5,348 bases of DNA, from contig JAEEKM010000049.1 in the NCBI GenBank assembly GCA_016282455.1, positions 1-5,348 of the forward strand, in the 5' to 3' direction. Under the pieces are notes generated by a model. It had not been told where the DNA came from, did no database searches, and saw nothing but the letters and a program-made list of their open reading frames with translations. The position numbers were made by a program, and so were the translations under genes. This document shows, in pieces, positions 1 to 5,348 of the stretch (the first letter of the stretch is position 1; the number at the start of each line of letters is the position of its first letter). The DNA comes from Treponema sp. (GTDB lineage: Bacteria > Spirochaetota > Spirochaetia > Treponematales > Treponemataceae).

Positions 1-162
1 CCTGTTTTTTTCTGCACCCTCTAATTCCGGTTTTGAAGGATAATTGTTGATTTTCAGCTGATTTTGCAGACTGATTGCATCCTGTGTTGCACGGAGTTTT
101 GCGTTTCCTGCATGTGAAGGATGCGTGCGGAACATCTCAAGACTTCCTATGGTAATGTCCAT
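1..162 (-). CDS. fliE: Probable FliE, flagellar hook-basal body protein (N-terminal 54 codons, cut by window edge)
   Basis: An open frame starts at an ATG at 162-160 and stays open to the left edge, giving 54 residues that begin MDITIGSLEMFRTHPSHAGN. A strong G-rich ribosome binding site (GGGGGGAG) lies 3 bases before the ATG and decides the start. The visible part has no signal peptide or membrane segment. It is a polar, Gln/Asn-rich N-terminus, which fits the poorly conserved N-terminal part of FliE. FliE is known to sit at the junction of the MS ring and the proximal rod and is secreted through the flagellar type III system. The name rests mainly on synteny: in spirochaetes fliE normally follows flgB and flgC, and the diagnostic C-terminal part lies outside the window. 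Unlike the tight flgB-flgC junction, this gene is separated from flgC by 133 bases that carry a promoter candidate. Confidence 0.62.
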   Translation of the reverse strand, partial: MDITIGSLEMFRTHPSHAGNAKLRATQDAISLQNQLKINNYPSKPELEGAEKNR

Positions 163-191
163 AATCTCCCCCCTGTTTTTTCCCAGGAATC

Positions 192-220
192 AGTCTAGCA
201 CGGCGGCACTTTTTTGTAAA
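192..220 (-). promoter_or_regulatory. Sigma-70-like promoter candidate upstream of the fliE-like gene
   Basis: On the minus strand, TTTACA (220-215, 5 of 6 matches to the -35 consensus) is followed after exactly 17 bases by TAGACT (197-192, 4 of 6 matches to the -10 consensus). Transcription would begin near 185, leaving a leader of roughly 22 bases that carries the G-rich ribosome binding site. It could supply extra transcription of fliE and later basal-body genes independent of the flgB promoter. It is called by pattern matching alone. Confidence 0.45.
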
Positions 221-244
221 CCTTAATCGGTCAAATAAGTTTAC
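216..244. repeat. Imperfect inverted repeat overlapping the -35 element before fliE
   Basis: GTAAAC-C-TTA at 216-225 faces TAA-GTTTAC at 236-244, giving 9 paired bases with one unpaired base and a 10-base loop. On the minus strand its promoter-proximal arm contains most of the TTTACA -35 hexamer. It is not followed by a T-run on either strand, so it is not a typical intrinsic terminator. It could be an operator or simply chance in AT-rich DNA. Confidence 0.28.
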
Positions 245-295
245 TGCATACGGTCATTGAGCCTGTCAAAATGCCCATTGGCACTAAAGATGTTG

Positions 296-757
296 TTAGC
301 GGCCTAAAATATCCAGTGCGGAACTGAACATTTCCTTGCTGCCCTGAATTACGGAAGAGTTTGCCTCGTAAGCACGGTTTGCAGAAATCATGTCTACCAT
401 TTCGTTTACTATATTTACGTTTGGGTATTCCACATAACCCTTGTTGGGGCCGCTCTGAATTGCGTCGGGGTTTTCAGGATCCCAGACCATGCGTCCCTGG
501 GTTTTGTCTTTTGTTATTTCACGGACACGTACACCTTTTCCGGGACCATTGTCCATGTCATCATTTGCAAAGGGGAGGCGCCAGGTGGGATTTTTGTTTG
601 CGATTGGTTCTACAACCACACCCTGCTTGCGGTAGGGGCCGCCTTCCTGGGTACGGGTTGTTGTGGCGTTTGCAATGTTGTTTGAAATTACATCTGTGCG
701 GAGGCGTTCAACGCTCATGCCTGTTGCGGCTATGTTAATGCTTGTAAAAAGTCCCAT
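296..757 (-). CDS. flgC: FlgC, flagellar basal-body proximal rod protein
   Basis: This 153-residue protein is a structural subunit of the proximal rod, which crosses the periplasm and links the MS ring to the distal rod. It is exported by the flagellar type III apparatus, so no signal peptide is expected and none is seen. The N-terminal rod-family motif is clear (residues 8-36, core SNNIANATTTRT). The C-terminal rod motif (about 108-150) contains YVEYPNVNIVNEMVDMISA and NRAYEANSSVIQ, which form the coiled-coil helices typical of rod and hook proteins. The middle shows the FlgC pattern of GGPYRKQ (39-45), KGVRV (74-78) and DPENPDA (93-99). Length is slightly above the usual FlgC size of about 135-150 residues. 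A GGAGG ribosome binding site lies 5 bases before the ATG at 757-755. Only 12 bases separate the gene from flgB, which supports co-transcription and probable translational coupling. Confidence 0.96.
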   Translation of the reverse strand: MGLFTSINIAATGMSVERLRTDVISNNIANATTTRTQEGGPYRKQGVVVEPIANKNPTWRLPFANDDMDNGPGKGVRVREITKDKTQGRMVWDPENPDAIQSGPNKGYVEYPNVNIVNEMVDMISANRAYEANSSVIQGSKEMFSSALDILGR

Positions 758-769
758 TTATTTCCTCCC

Positions 770-1189
770 TTACAGTTTCTGCATTGCAGTTTTTACCTGG
801 CTGAACTCAAAACTTGTGAGCTGGGTGAGCAGGCGGTACTGCATCTGAATCTGAACAATGTTCATGGCTTCTTCTTCTGCGTCTACATTGTTACCGTTTG
901 CTTTGGCGGTAGTCTGCCAGTCGGTTACACGGCGGGGTTCTACGTCCTTCCAGTCTTTTGTTTTATTGATGGAAATGTGATTGCTGTCGGTGGTGACAAT
1001 CCCAAGTGAGTTTCCTGCATTGTCACGGCTTGCAAAAGCACGCTTTAATTCACTTTCAAAGTTCACATACTGCTTTTTGTAGTTTGGAACTTCACTGTTA
1101 GCGATGTTGTTGGCAGTAACCTGATACCTCAGGCTCTGTACATCCATAGCGCGGTGCAATAAATCTACCGATTCAAAAAAATTATTCAT
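770..1189 (-). CDS. flgB: FlgB, flagellar basal-body proximal rod protein
   Basis: This 139-residue protein is the partner proximal-rod subunit of FlgC and acts in the periplasmic basal body. The N-terminal rod motif RYQVTANNIANSEVPNYKK is at residues 21-39. The C-terminal segment (about 100-137) contains NNVDAEEEAMNIVQIQMQYR, close to the family's conserved C-terminal helix. The size is normal for FlgB. Two in-frame ATGs are possible. The upstream one at 1195 would put AAGG only one base away, whereas the ATG at 1189-1187 has AAGG at a spacing of 7, so 1189 is chosen. The sigma-28-like promoter in front, however, predicts a transcript beginning near 1195-1196. In that case translation could start leaderless at the upstream ATG, adding Met-Gly. 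The gene appears to be the first of the operon and is divergent from hisC. Confidence 0.95.
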   Translation of the reverse strand: MNNFFESVDLLHRAMDVQSLRYQVTANNIANSEVPNYKKQYVNFESELKRAFASRDNAGNSLGIVTTDSNHISINKTKDWKDVEPRRVTDWQTTAKANGNNVDAEEEAMNIVQIQMQYRLLTQLTSFEFSQVKTAMQKL

Positions 1190-1202
1190 CCCCATACCTT
1201 AA

Positions 1203-1229
1203 AAATCGGCATTCTGGCAGGCAACTTTA
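1203..1229 (-). promoter_or_regulatory. Sigma-28 (FliA) type promoter in front of flgB
   Basis: On the minus strand, TAAAGTTG (1229-1222) and GCCGATTT (1210-1203) are separated by exactly 11 bases. The enterobacterial FliA consensus is TAAAGTTT-N11-GCCGATAA, so 7 of 8 and 6 of 8 positions match with ideal spacing. Directly downstream is flgB, a flagellar gene, which makes chance unlikely. The -10 element ends only 7 bases before the first possible flgB ATG, so the transcript leader must be extremely short or absent. Confidence 0.75.
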
Positions 1230-1256
1230 GGGATTTTAGTAAATACTTAGCCTACA

Positions 1257-1285
1257 TTGTATTTTTAATCACATTTCGCTAAAAT
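1257..1285 (+). promoter_or_regulatory. Weak sigma-70-like promoter candidate for hisC
   Basis: TTGTAT (1257-1262, 3 of 6 matches) and TAAAAT (1280-1285, 5 of 6 matches) are 17 bases apart, which would place the start of transcription near 1292. It lies in the 123-base divergent gap between flgB and hisC. The -10 is good and the -35 is poor, so this is only the best candidate in an AT-rich region. Confidence 0.35.
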
Positions 1286-1312
1286 TACTGCATAAAAATG
1301 CGAGGTACCAAT

Positions 1313-2476
1313 ATGCTTTCAAAGAGGCTTGAAAATCTTCATCCTTATGTTCCGGGAGAACAGCCCAAAGACAGGGTTTACATCAAACTTAATGCAAACG
1401 AAAACCCCTACCCTCCCCACGAAAGCGTTGCTAAGGCAGTGGCAGAAAATGTCCTTTCCCACAGTGAAGGCCTGGCCCTTTACCCTGACCCGGATTCCCA
1501 TTCCCTCCGCAAGGCAATTGCAGATATGTTAAACCAGACCGGCGGTGTTCTTTGCAGAAGCGAAACTTCTCTTTCTGAGGGACAAAAAAACTGCAGTCCT
1601 TCAAAAGAAGATAAAATTCCCTTCACCATTACCCCCGAAATGATTTTCTGCGGAAACGGAAGTGACGAAGTTTTAAGTTTTGTTTTTTATGCCTTCTTTG
1701 ACTCTGACCGACCGCTTGTTCTGCCGGAACACACCTACAGTTTTTACCCCGTCTACTGCGGTTACTACGGCATTCCCATGAACAGAATCCCCCTCAAAAG
1801 CGACTGGCACTTAGACACAGACAAAATGCTTTCCGAAGCTAACAAAACAGACAGTGCCATCATTTTTGCAAACCCCAATGCCCCCACAGGAATCGCCCTT
1901 ACAAGAGCTGAAGTTGAGGCAATGATTCAAAAAGCCCCCAAAGACAAAGTTTTTATTGTAGACGAAGCCTACTGCGACTTTGGCGGAGAAAGTTCCATTC
2001 CCCTTCTTGCAAAATACAAAAATCTTGTGATTGTCCGCACATTCAGCAAGAGCCTTTCCTTTGCCGGAATGCGACTGGGCTATGTTGTTGCAAACCCTGA
2101 ACTTATTGAACACATCTTTACGGTAAAAAATTCCTTCAATCACTTCCCGGTTGATTTTGTAACACAAACTGCAGGAGAAGCATCCTGCAAAGCAGCCTGG
2201 TACTACGCAGAAAACGCACGCAAAGTTGTGGAAGAAAGAGAAAGTCTTACTGCATTTCTTAAAGAAAGGGGATGGTTTGTAATTCCAAGCTCCACAAACT
2301 TTATTTTTGCAAAAAAAGACGGACTGAGCGGTAAAAAAATCTATGAGGCCGTTAAAGAAGCGGGAGTTCTCATCAGACATTTTTCTACCCCAGGTATTGA
2401 AGATTTTGTGAGAATTACAATCGGGACCCATGAACAGATGGAAATATTAAAAAAAATATTTTTAACACTTTCCTGA
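1313..2476 (+). CDS. hisC: HisC, histidinol-phosphate aminotransferase
   Basis: This PLP-dependent class I/II aminotransferase (387 residues, cytosolic) should exchange the amino group between L-glutamate and imidazole-acetol phosphate, giving histidinol phosphate in histidine synthesis. Visible motifs, in order, are IKLNANENPYPP (24-35), YPDPDS (57-62), GNGSDE (114-119, phosphate-binding loop), ANPNAPTG (186-193), VDEAY (216-220), TFSKSLSFAGMRLGY (243-257) with K246 as the predicted Schiff-base lysine and R254 contacting the cofactor phosphate, LIRHF (353-357) and VRITIG (366-371) with R367 for the substrate carboxylate. The start at 1313 is chosen because GAGG at 1302-1305 sits 7 bases away. 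An upstream in-frame ATG at 1298 would add five residues but lacks a ribosome binding site. Most HisC proteins have about 350-370 residues. The excess here is a Ser/Lys/Glu-rich insertion at about 74-104. No other his gene is in the window. Some close relatives act on aromatic amino acids, so the exact substrate is inferred. Confidence 0.9.
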   Translation: MLSKRLENLHPYVPGEQPKDRVYIKLNANENPYPPHESVAKAVAENVLSHSEGLALYPDPDSHSLRKAIADMLNQTGGVLCRSETSLSEGQKNCSPSKEDKIPFTITPEMIFCGNGSDEVLSFVFYAFFDSDRPLVLPEHTYSFYPVYCGYYGIPMNRIPLKSDWHLDTDKMLSEANKTDSAIIFANPNAPTGIALTRAEVEAMIQKAPKDKVFIVDEAYCDFGGESSIPLLAKYKNLVIVRTFSKSLSFAGMRLGYVVANPELIEHIFTVKNSFNHFPVDFVTQTAGEASCKAAWYYAENARKVVEERESLTAFLKERGWFVIPSSTNFIFAKKDGLSGKKIYEAVKEAGVLIRHFSTPGIEDFVRITIGTHEQMEILKKIFLTLS

Positions 2477-2497
2477 TTTTCTCACAAGCGTTTAAAA

Positions 2498-2526
2498 TCC
2501 ACAACAAAAATTTGATATTTTTTAAT
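2498..2526 (+). promoter_or_regulatory. Weak promoter candidate for the outer-membrane protein gene
   Basis: TCCACA (2498-2503, 4 of 6 matches to the -35 consensus) and TTTAAT (2521-2526, 5 of 6 matches to the -10 consensus) are 17 bases apart. Transcription would start near 2533, just ahead of the inverted repeat, so the repeat would form a hairpin close to the 5' end of the mRNA. The region is AT-rich and other pairings exist, for example TTGATA at 2512-2517 without a well-spaced -10. Confidence 0.3.
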
Positions 2527-2543
2527 TAAATCCGGACTGATAC

Positions 2544-2580
2544 TTATTTTAAGAAAACGAAAACTGCTTTCTTAAAATAA
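2544..2580 (+). promoter_or_regulatory. Perfect 13-bp inverted repeat abutting the ribosome binding site (5' leader hairpin or operator)
   Basis: TTATTTTAAGAAA (2544-2556) is exactly inverted as TTTCTTAAAATAA (2568-2580), with an 11-base loop. The right arm ends one base before GGAGG (2581-2585), the ribosome binding site of the following gene. As RNA it would form a 13-bp AU-rich stem near the 5' end, a position known in other systems to protect abundant outer-membrane protein mRNAs or to modulate ribosome access. As DNA it could be a dyad operator. There is no T-run after it, so it is not a terminator of hisC. Confidence 0.6.
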
Positions 2581-2590
2581 GGAGGTCCGA

Positions 2591-3859
2591 ATGAAAAAAA
2601 CAAAACTTCTTTTATCCATTGCAGCACTCTCGCTTTTATGCGCAGGAACTGTCATGGCATACGACGCAACTGCAAACATCCGCATGACAGGCAGTCTTGT
2701 AAGTGTTGAAAAAGATGGTGATGGAATCTTTACAACAGATATTCTTACAAATAATCCGACAAATCAGATTGACAATCCCGGTGATGGAATTGAGATTGAC
2801 TTTGATGCCGGCATTGCAGGTGCACACATCGGAGTGTGGTACAAAACTGCAACAAATGGCGCTGGTGATGCAAATCTCTTGGATGACTGGTCTGCATATT
2901 TCCGCAGGACTTATGTCTGGATAAGCCCGATTGATATGCTCAAGATTCGTGTGGGCTATATTGGAACCGAATCATTCTTTAAAGAGCGCATTGACCAGTG
3001 GAAGGTCGGAAGCCCCTTCTCCATTGCGAGCCGTAACTGGACAGCTCACCCAATGTACATTAACTGCAACGATGTTGAAGGCTGGGGTTTCGGACTTGAA
3101 CTTCGTCCGATTGAACAGCTTGCAATTAACGCAGGAATCTCACCTGCAAAGAAAGGCGGCTACATAAATGGCACAGTTCCCTCTATTAGAATTTCAAGCG
3201 ACAGCGAAGATGTACTTGTAGCTCCCTGGGGCATTGGCGCAAGATACTGGCTGGACAAGTTTGAGTTCCAGGCTTCATACCGTTCCGGCATTGCAAGTGA
3301 TACAGATGACCTTGGAACACTCAAAGACACATGGAGTGTTGCCCGTCTTGCCGTTGGCTATACAGATTCCAGCGTATACGCATTCTTCCAGCCAATTCTC
3401 GGATTTGATTACGACACAGATTCAAATGCACTCAAACCAACAGGTCTCTGTCTTGACATTTACGGTGAATACTACTTTGACGCATGGACATTCATGCTTC
3501 ACTCACCCGTCACATTCCGCTTTACTGGTGATGCAAATGATGTCAACTACCTCGAATGGATTGCACAGGTCAAATACAATCTCGGTTCATTCGGAAACGT
3601 AGACGACTTAACTCCCTATGTTAAGTTCGGTTCCTCATGGGATGACGTTGGAATCAGCACCGCATATCGTGTCTGGAGATTTGATGACACATTTGGCGAC
3701 TACTTCAACATGAGCTTTGCACCTGGACTAAACCTGAAGGTTGCTAACTGTGTTGTTGACGTAGCAGTCCAGTACGATATGTATTCAACAAAGTATAAGA
3801 ATCAGATGAATAAGGACTGGAACATAAGCGTTCCGTTCTCTATGAAATTATCATTCTAG
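2591..3859 (+). CDS. Outer-membrane beta-barrel (porin-like) protein, uncharacterised
   Basis: This 422-residue exported protein has a clear signal peptide: a basic n-region MKKTK, a hydrophobic core (about 6-19), and a signal peptidase I site after VMA (21-23). The mature chain is rich in aromatic, Asp and Gly residues. It shows many short alternating strands with small turns, for example residues 102-112 and 117-123, 164-172, 213-230, 248-267, 284-296, 321-330, 341-347 and 372-397. It ends in PFSMKLSF, with the terminal Phe preceded by alternating hydrophobics that is typical of barrels inserted by the BAM machinery. No membrane helix is seen after the signal. The pattern fits a treponemal outer-membrane barrel or porin, but I recognise no specific named family and no substrate. 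The start is supported by GGAGG with 5-base spacing. The lipoprotein gene 65 bases downstream probably shares its transcript. Confidence 0.85.
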   Translation: MKKTKLLLSIAALSLLCAGTVMAYDATANIRMTGSLVSVEKDGDGIFTTDILTNNPTNQIDNPGDGIEIDFDAGIAGAHIGVWYKTATNGAGDANLLDDWSAYFRRTYVWISPIDMLKIRVGYIGTESFFKERIDQWKVGSPFSIASRNWTAHPMYINCNDVEGWGFGLELRPIEQLAINAGISPAKKGGYINGTVPSIRISSDSEDVLVAPWGIGARYWLDKFEFQASYRSGIASDTDDLGTLKDTWSVARLAVGYTDSSVYAFFQPILGFDYDTDSNALKPTGLCLDIYGEYYFDAWTFMLHSPVTFRFTGDANDVNYLEWIAQVKYNLGSFGNVDDLTPYVKFGSSWDDVGISTAYRVWRFDDTFGDYFNMSFAPGLNLKVANCVVDVAVQYDMYSTKYKNQMNKDWNISVPFSMKLSF

Positions 3860-3866
3860 TAATTGG

Positions 3867-3893
3867 TTGGTTGCCTGTTAAACGGGCAGCCAA
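3867..3893 (+). promoter_or_regulatory. Intercistronic hairpin between the barrel and lipoprotein genes
   Basis: TTGGTTGCCTG (3867-3877) pairs with CGGGCAGCCAA (3883-3893) around the loop TTAAA. This gives 11 pairs, two of them G-U. It starts 7 bases after the barrel stop codon. What follows is an A-rich run, not a T-run, so it does not have the form of an intrinsic terminator on the plus strand. It may act as a 3' end stabiliser or processing stop for the upstream message, lowering expression of the downstream gene relative to the first. Confidence 0.5.
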
Positions 3894-3924
3894 AAACTAA
3901 ATATTGCTTCATAAGGAGATTAAA

Positions 3925-5348
3925 ATGAAAAAGATTTTTGGAAAAATCGCAGGAGTAGCACTGGCAGCACTCTTTGTAACAGGCTTGACTGGATGTCCAA
4001 CTCCAAACAGTGGAAATGGTCCCAGCAGTGATTCACTTTGGGAAGATGCAGAAATTCTTGAAGACCTTGCTGATAAAACAACAAGCTGGGAAGGTGAAGA
4101 TAAAGACGCCATAAATGTTCCCGACACAATTGCTGCCCGCATGCAGATAGGTTCAAAAGTTATTTTTGACGTTGATGTTAATGGTGATTATGTAAAATTC
4201 CGTGTAACAGACAATGCATGGGGAAATGTTGGCGTAAACAAGTATTACAACAAGAAAGGTGTAGAACTTGAAAATCTTGAGGCAGACACAGTTAATGTTG
4301 GAGTCTATTCTTCTCCAGACGGAACACCTGCCGGTACATATTACTTCGTTGTTACAGAAGAAAACAAAGAGCTTCTTTCAGGCGGATTTACTTTCCATGG
4401 TAACTTTACACTGAAAAAGATTGGCATCACAGATCTTCTTGAAGCTGTTCCCGATCCAGACGATTCTATTGAACTTGTAAAACCAGAGGACAAAGACGGA
4501 TACAACACATTCTGGGCTCAGTATTCAGGAAAGAAAACAGGTTCTGTTGTTCTCGTGCTTAACTATGAAAGCGAAACTCTTAACAAAAGCGTTACACTTT
4601 CCAACGTTGACATTGAATACATCATCAACGACGGAGAAGCAAAGCATTACACAGAAAATATTTCAATTCCAAAAAATCAATACGGAACTGACTATCAGGC
4701 AAAAGTCCCACTCTTTGAAAACTACAAGGTAACAAAGAACGATGCAATTTATGTAAAGATTACTGCAACAGTAAATGATGAAGATGCTGTATCAATCATT
4801 CAGGGTAACCTCATCGATACAGATTCTTCTGTACAATACTGGCGTGAAATGTGTATCGAAGAGCAGCAGAAACAGATTCTTGGGGGTATCACTTATGCAG
4901 AGGCCTCTGGCGATGACACATCTTCACAGGGAGGTGATGAGCCAACTGCAAATGATCGCCCTGCAGTAGGAACAGTAGTTTACACAGCAAGCGGAGATGC
5001 ACTTACAATCAGCCTCCCACAGAACATTTACGGTGACCCCGCAGTCAGCCACGGAGTTCAGTTTGCACCCGCAGGTACAACCTATCTTCCAAAGGGAGCA
5101 AAGAATGGTGAAGCATACACAATCACACTGAAAGGAACTGCAGATGCAGCCTTTGAAGCAAACATTCAGTTCCTTACATCATCATGGGGTGGATTCGGAG
5201 AAGCCGTTCATGCAAACTTTACAACAGATGCATTTGAAGTTTCCGGAGAATACACCTTCGGTTCTGATACAGGAGACGGATTCATGTTTGTAATCTCAAA
5301 TACAGATCCTGAATGCACTGCTAAAACCCTTACACTTACAGAGTTCAC
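3925..5348 (+). CDS. Large multi-module surface lipoprotein, uncharacterised (3' end cut by window edge)
   Basis: The frame opens at the ATG at 3925 and has no stop to the right edge, giving at least 474 residues. AAGGAG at 3913-3918 is 6 bases before the ATG. The N-terminus MKKIFGK, a hydrophobic stretch, and the lipobox LTGC (21-24) predict lipidation on C24 and anchoring to a membrane. It is followed by a flexible Pro/Ser/Gly/Asn tether (25-36). An acidic segment (39-62) leads to a beta-rich module at about 70-168, a second at about 190-300, a Ser/Gly/Asp linker (328-345) and a third at about 346-474. The third has the look of a jelly-roll carbohydrate-binding-type module, with strands YTITLKGTADAAFEANIQFL and FEVSGEYTF plus a conserved-looking SSWGGF, but no family is certain. 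No catalytic motif is visible in the part present. Its position after the barrel gene suggests a shared operon and a joint role at the cell surface. Confidence 0.85.
   Translation, partial: MKKIFGKIAGVALAALFVTGLTGCPTPNSGNGPSSDSLWEDAEILEDLADKTTSWEGEDKDAINVPDTIAARMQIGSKVIFDVDVNGDYVKFRVTDNAWGNVGVNKYYNKKGVELENLEADTVNVGVYSSPDGTPAGTYYFVVTEENKELLSGGFTFHGNFTLKKIGITDLLEAVPDPDDSIELVKPEDKDGYNTFWAQYSGKKTGSVVLVLNYESETLNKSVTLSNVDIEYIINDGEAKHYTENISIPKNQYGTDYQAKVPLFENYKVTKNDAIYVKITATVNDEDAVSIIQGNLIDTDSSVQYWREMCIEEQQKQILGGITYAEASGDDTSSQGGDEPTANDRPAVGTVVYTASGDALTISLPQNIYGDPAVSHGVQFAPAGTTYLPKGAKNGEAYTITLKGTADAAFEANIQFLTSSWGGFGEAVHANFTTDAFEVSGEYTFGSDTGDGFMFVISNTDPECTAKTLTLTEF

Noticed and set aside
168..173. Run of six G residues (minus strand) in the ribosome binding site of the fliE-like gene, as a possible phase-variable tract.
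   Set aside because: Poly-G tracts near promoters are known to vary in treponemes, but six bases is short for frequent slippage and the run is adequately explained as a strong ribosome binding site.
274..285. Small stem TGCC/GGCA followed by TTTT on the minus strand just after flgC, as an intrinsic terminator.
   Set aside because: The stem is only four pairs with a short T-run, which is too weak to support termination.
361..738. Plus-strand open frame of 125 codons opposite flgC.
   Set aside because: It lies wholly antisense to the clear flgC gene, has a Cys/Arg/Pro/Leu-rich unnatural composition and no ribosome binding site.
1811..2431. Minus-strand open frame of 206 codons opposite hisC.
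   Set aside because: It is antisense to well-conserved HisC motifs. Its Cys/Phe/Lys/Asn-rich composition is what the complement of hisC codons gives.
2447..2465. A/T-only palindrome at the 3' end of hisC as a terminator.
   Set aside because: It lies inside the coding sequence, has no GC pairs and is not followed by a hairpin-plus-T-run arrangement.
2639..2641. Cys17 in the barrel protein's signal sequence as a lipobox cysteine.
   Set aside because: The residue before it is Leu (SLLC), which signal peptidase II does not normally accept. A good signal peptidase I site follows at VMA.
3909..4156. Two minus-strand open frames (77 and 78 codons) opposite the start of the lipoprotein gene.
   Set aside because: Both are antisense to the signal peptide and N-terminal region of a well-supported lipoprotein gene with a good ribosome binding site, and neither has recognisable protein features.
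4547..4969. Plus-strand open frames of 61 and 64 codons within the right part.
   Set aside because: They lie in other frames inside the long uninterrupted lipoprotein reading frame, with no ribosome binding site or plausible composition.

Overview
The window looks chromosomal and spirochaetal, most likely a Treponema or close relative that is free-living or host-associated. The main reasons are the flgB-flgC-(fliE) rod-gene order behind a FliA-type promoter, and an outer-membrane beta-barrel gene followed by a lipoprotein gene of a kind common in treponemes. The intact hisC argues against a strongly reduced pathogen genome. This assignment rests on gene content and protein style, not on a database search.

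Left part (1 to about 1229, minus strand): this is the start of a flagellar basal-body operon. flgB (770-1189) and flgC (296-757) encode proximal-rod proteins and are 12 bases apart. After a gap of 133 bases comes the first 54 codons of a gene that runs off the left edge and is probably fliE. A near-consensus sigma-28 (FliA) promoter lies directly in front of flgB. A sigma-70-like promoter lies in the flgC-fliE gap.

Middle (about 1230-2476, plus strand): hisC, histidinol-phosphate aminotransferase, is transcribed divergently from flgB. It has a full set of PLP-enzyme motifs and an unusual insertion of about 25-30 residues in its N-terminal part.

Right part (2477-5348, plus strand): an apparent two-gene envelope unit. 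The first gene encodes a 422-residue exported protein that looks like an outer-membrane beta-barrel ending in Phe. It is preceded by a perfect 13-bp inverted repeat that abuts its ribosome binding site. After 65 bases that hold an 11-bp hairpin comes a long lipoprotein gene, open for 474 codons and cut by the right edge. Its sequence suggests several beta-sandwich modules. The two may form a surface complex, for example for nutrient or polysaccharide binding, but the sequence does not establish a function.

There is no RNA gene, CRISPR array, insertion sequence or other mobile element in the window. Apart from the coding regions, all gaps are shorter than 150 bases.
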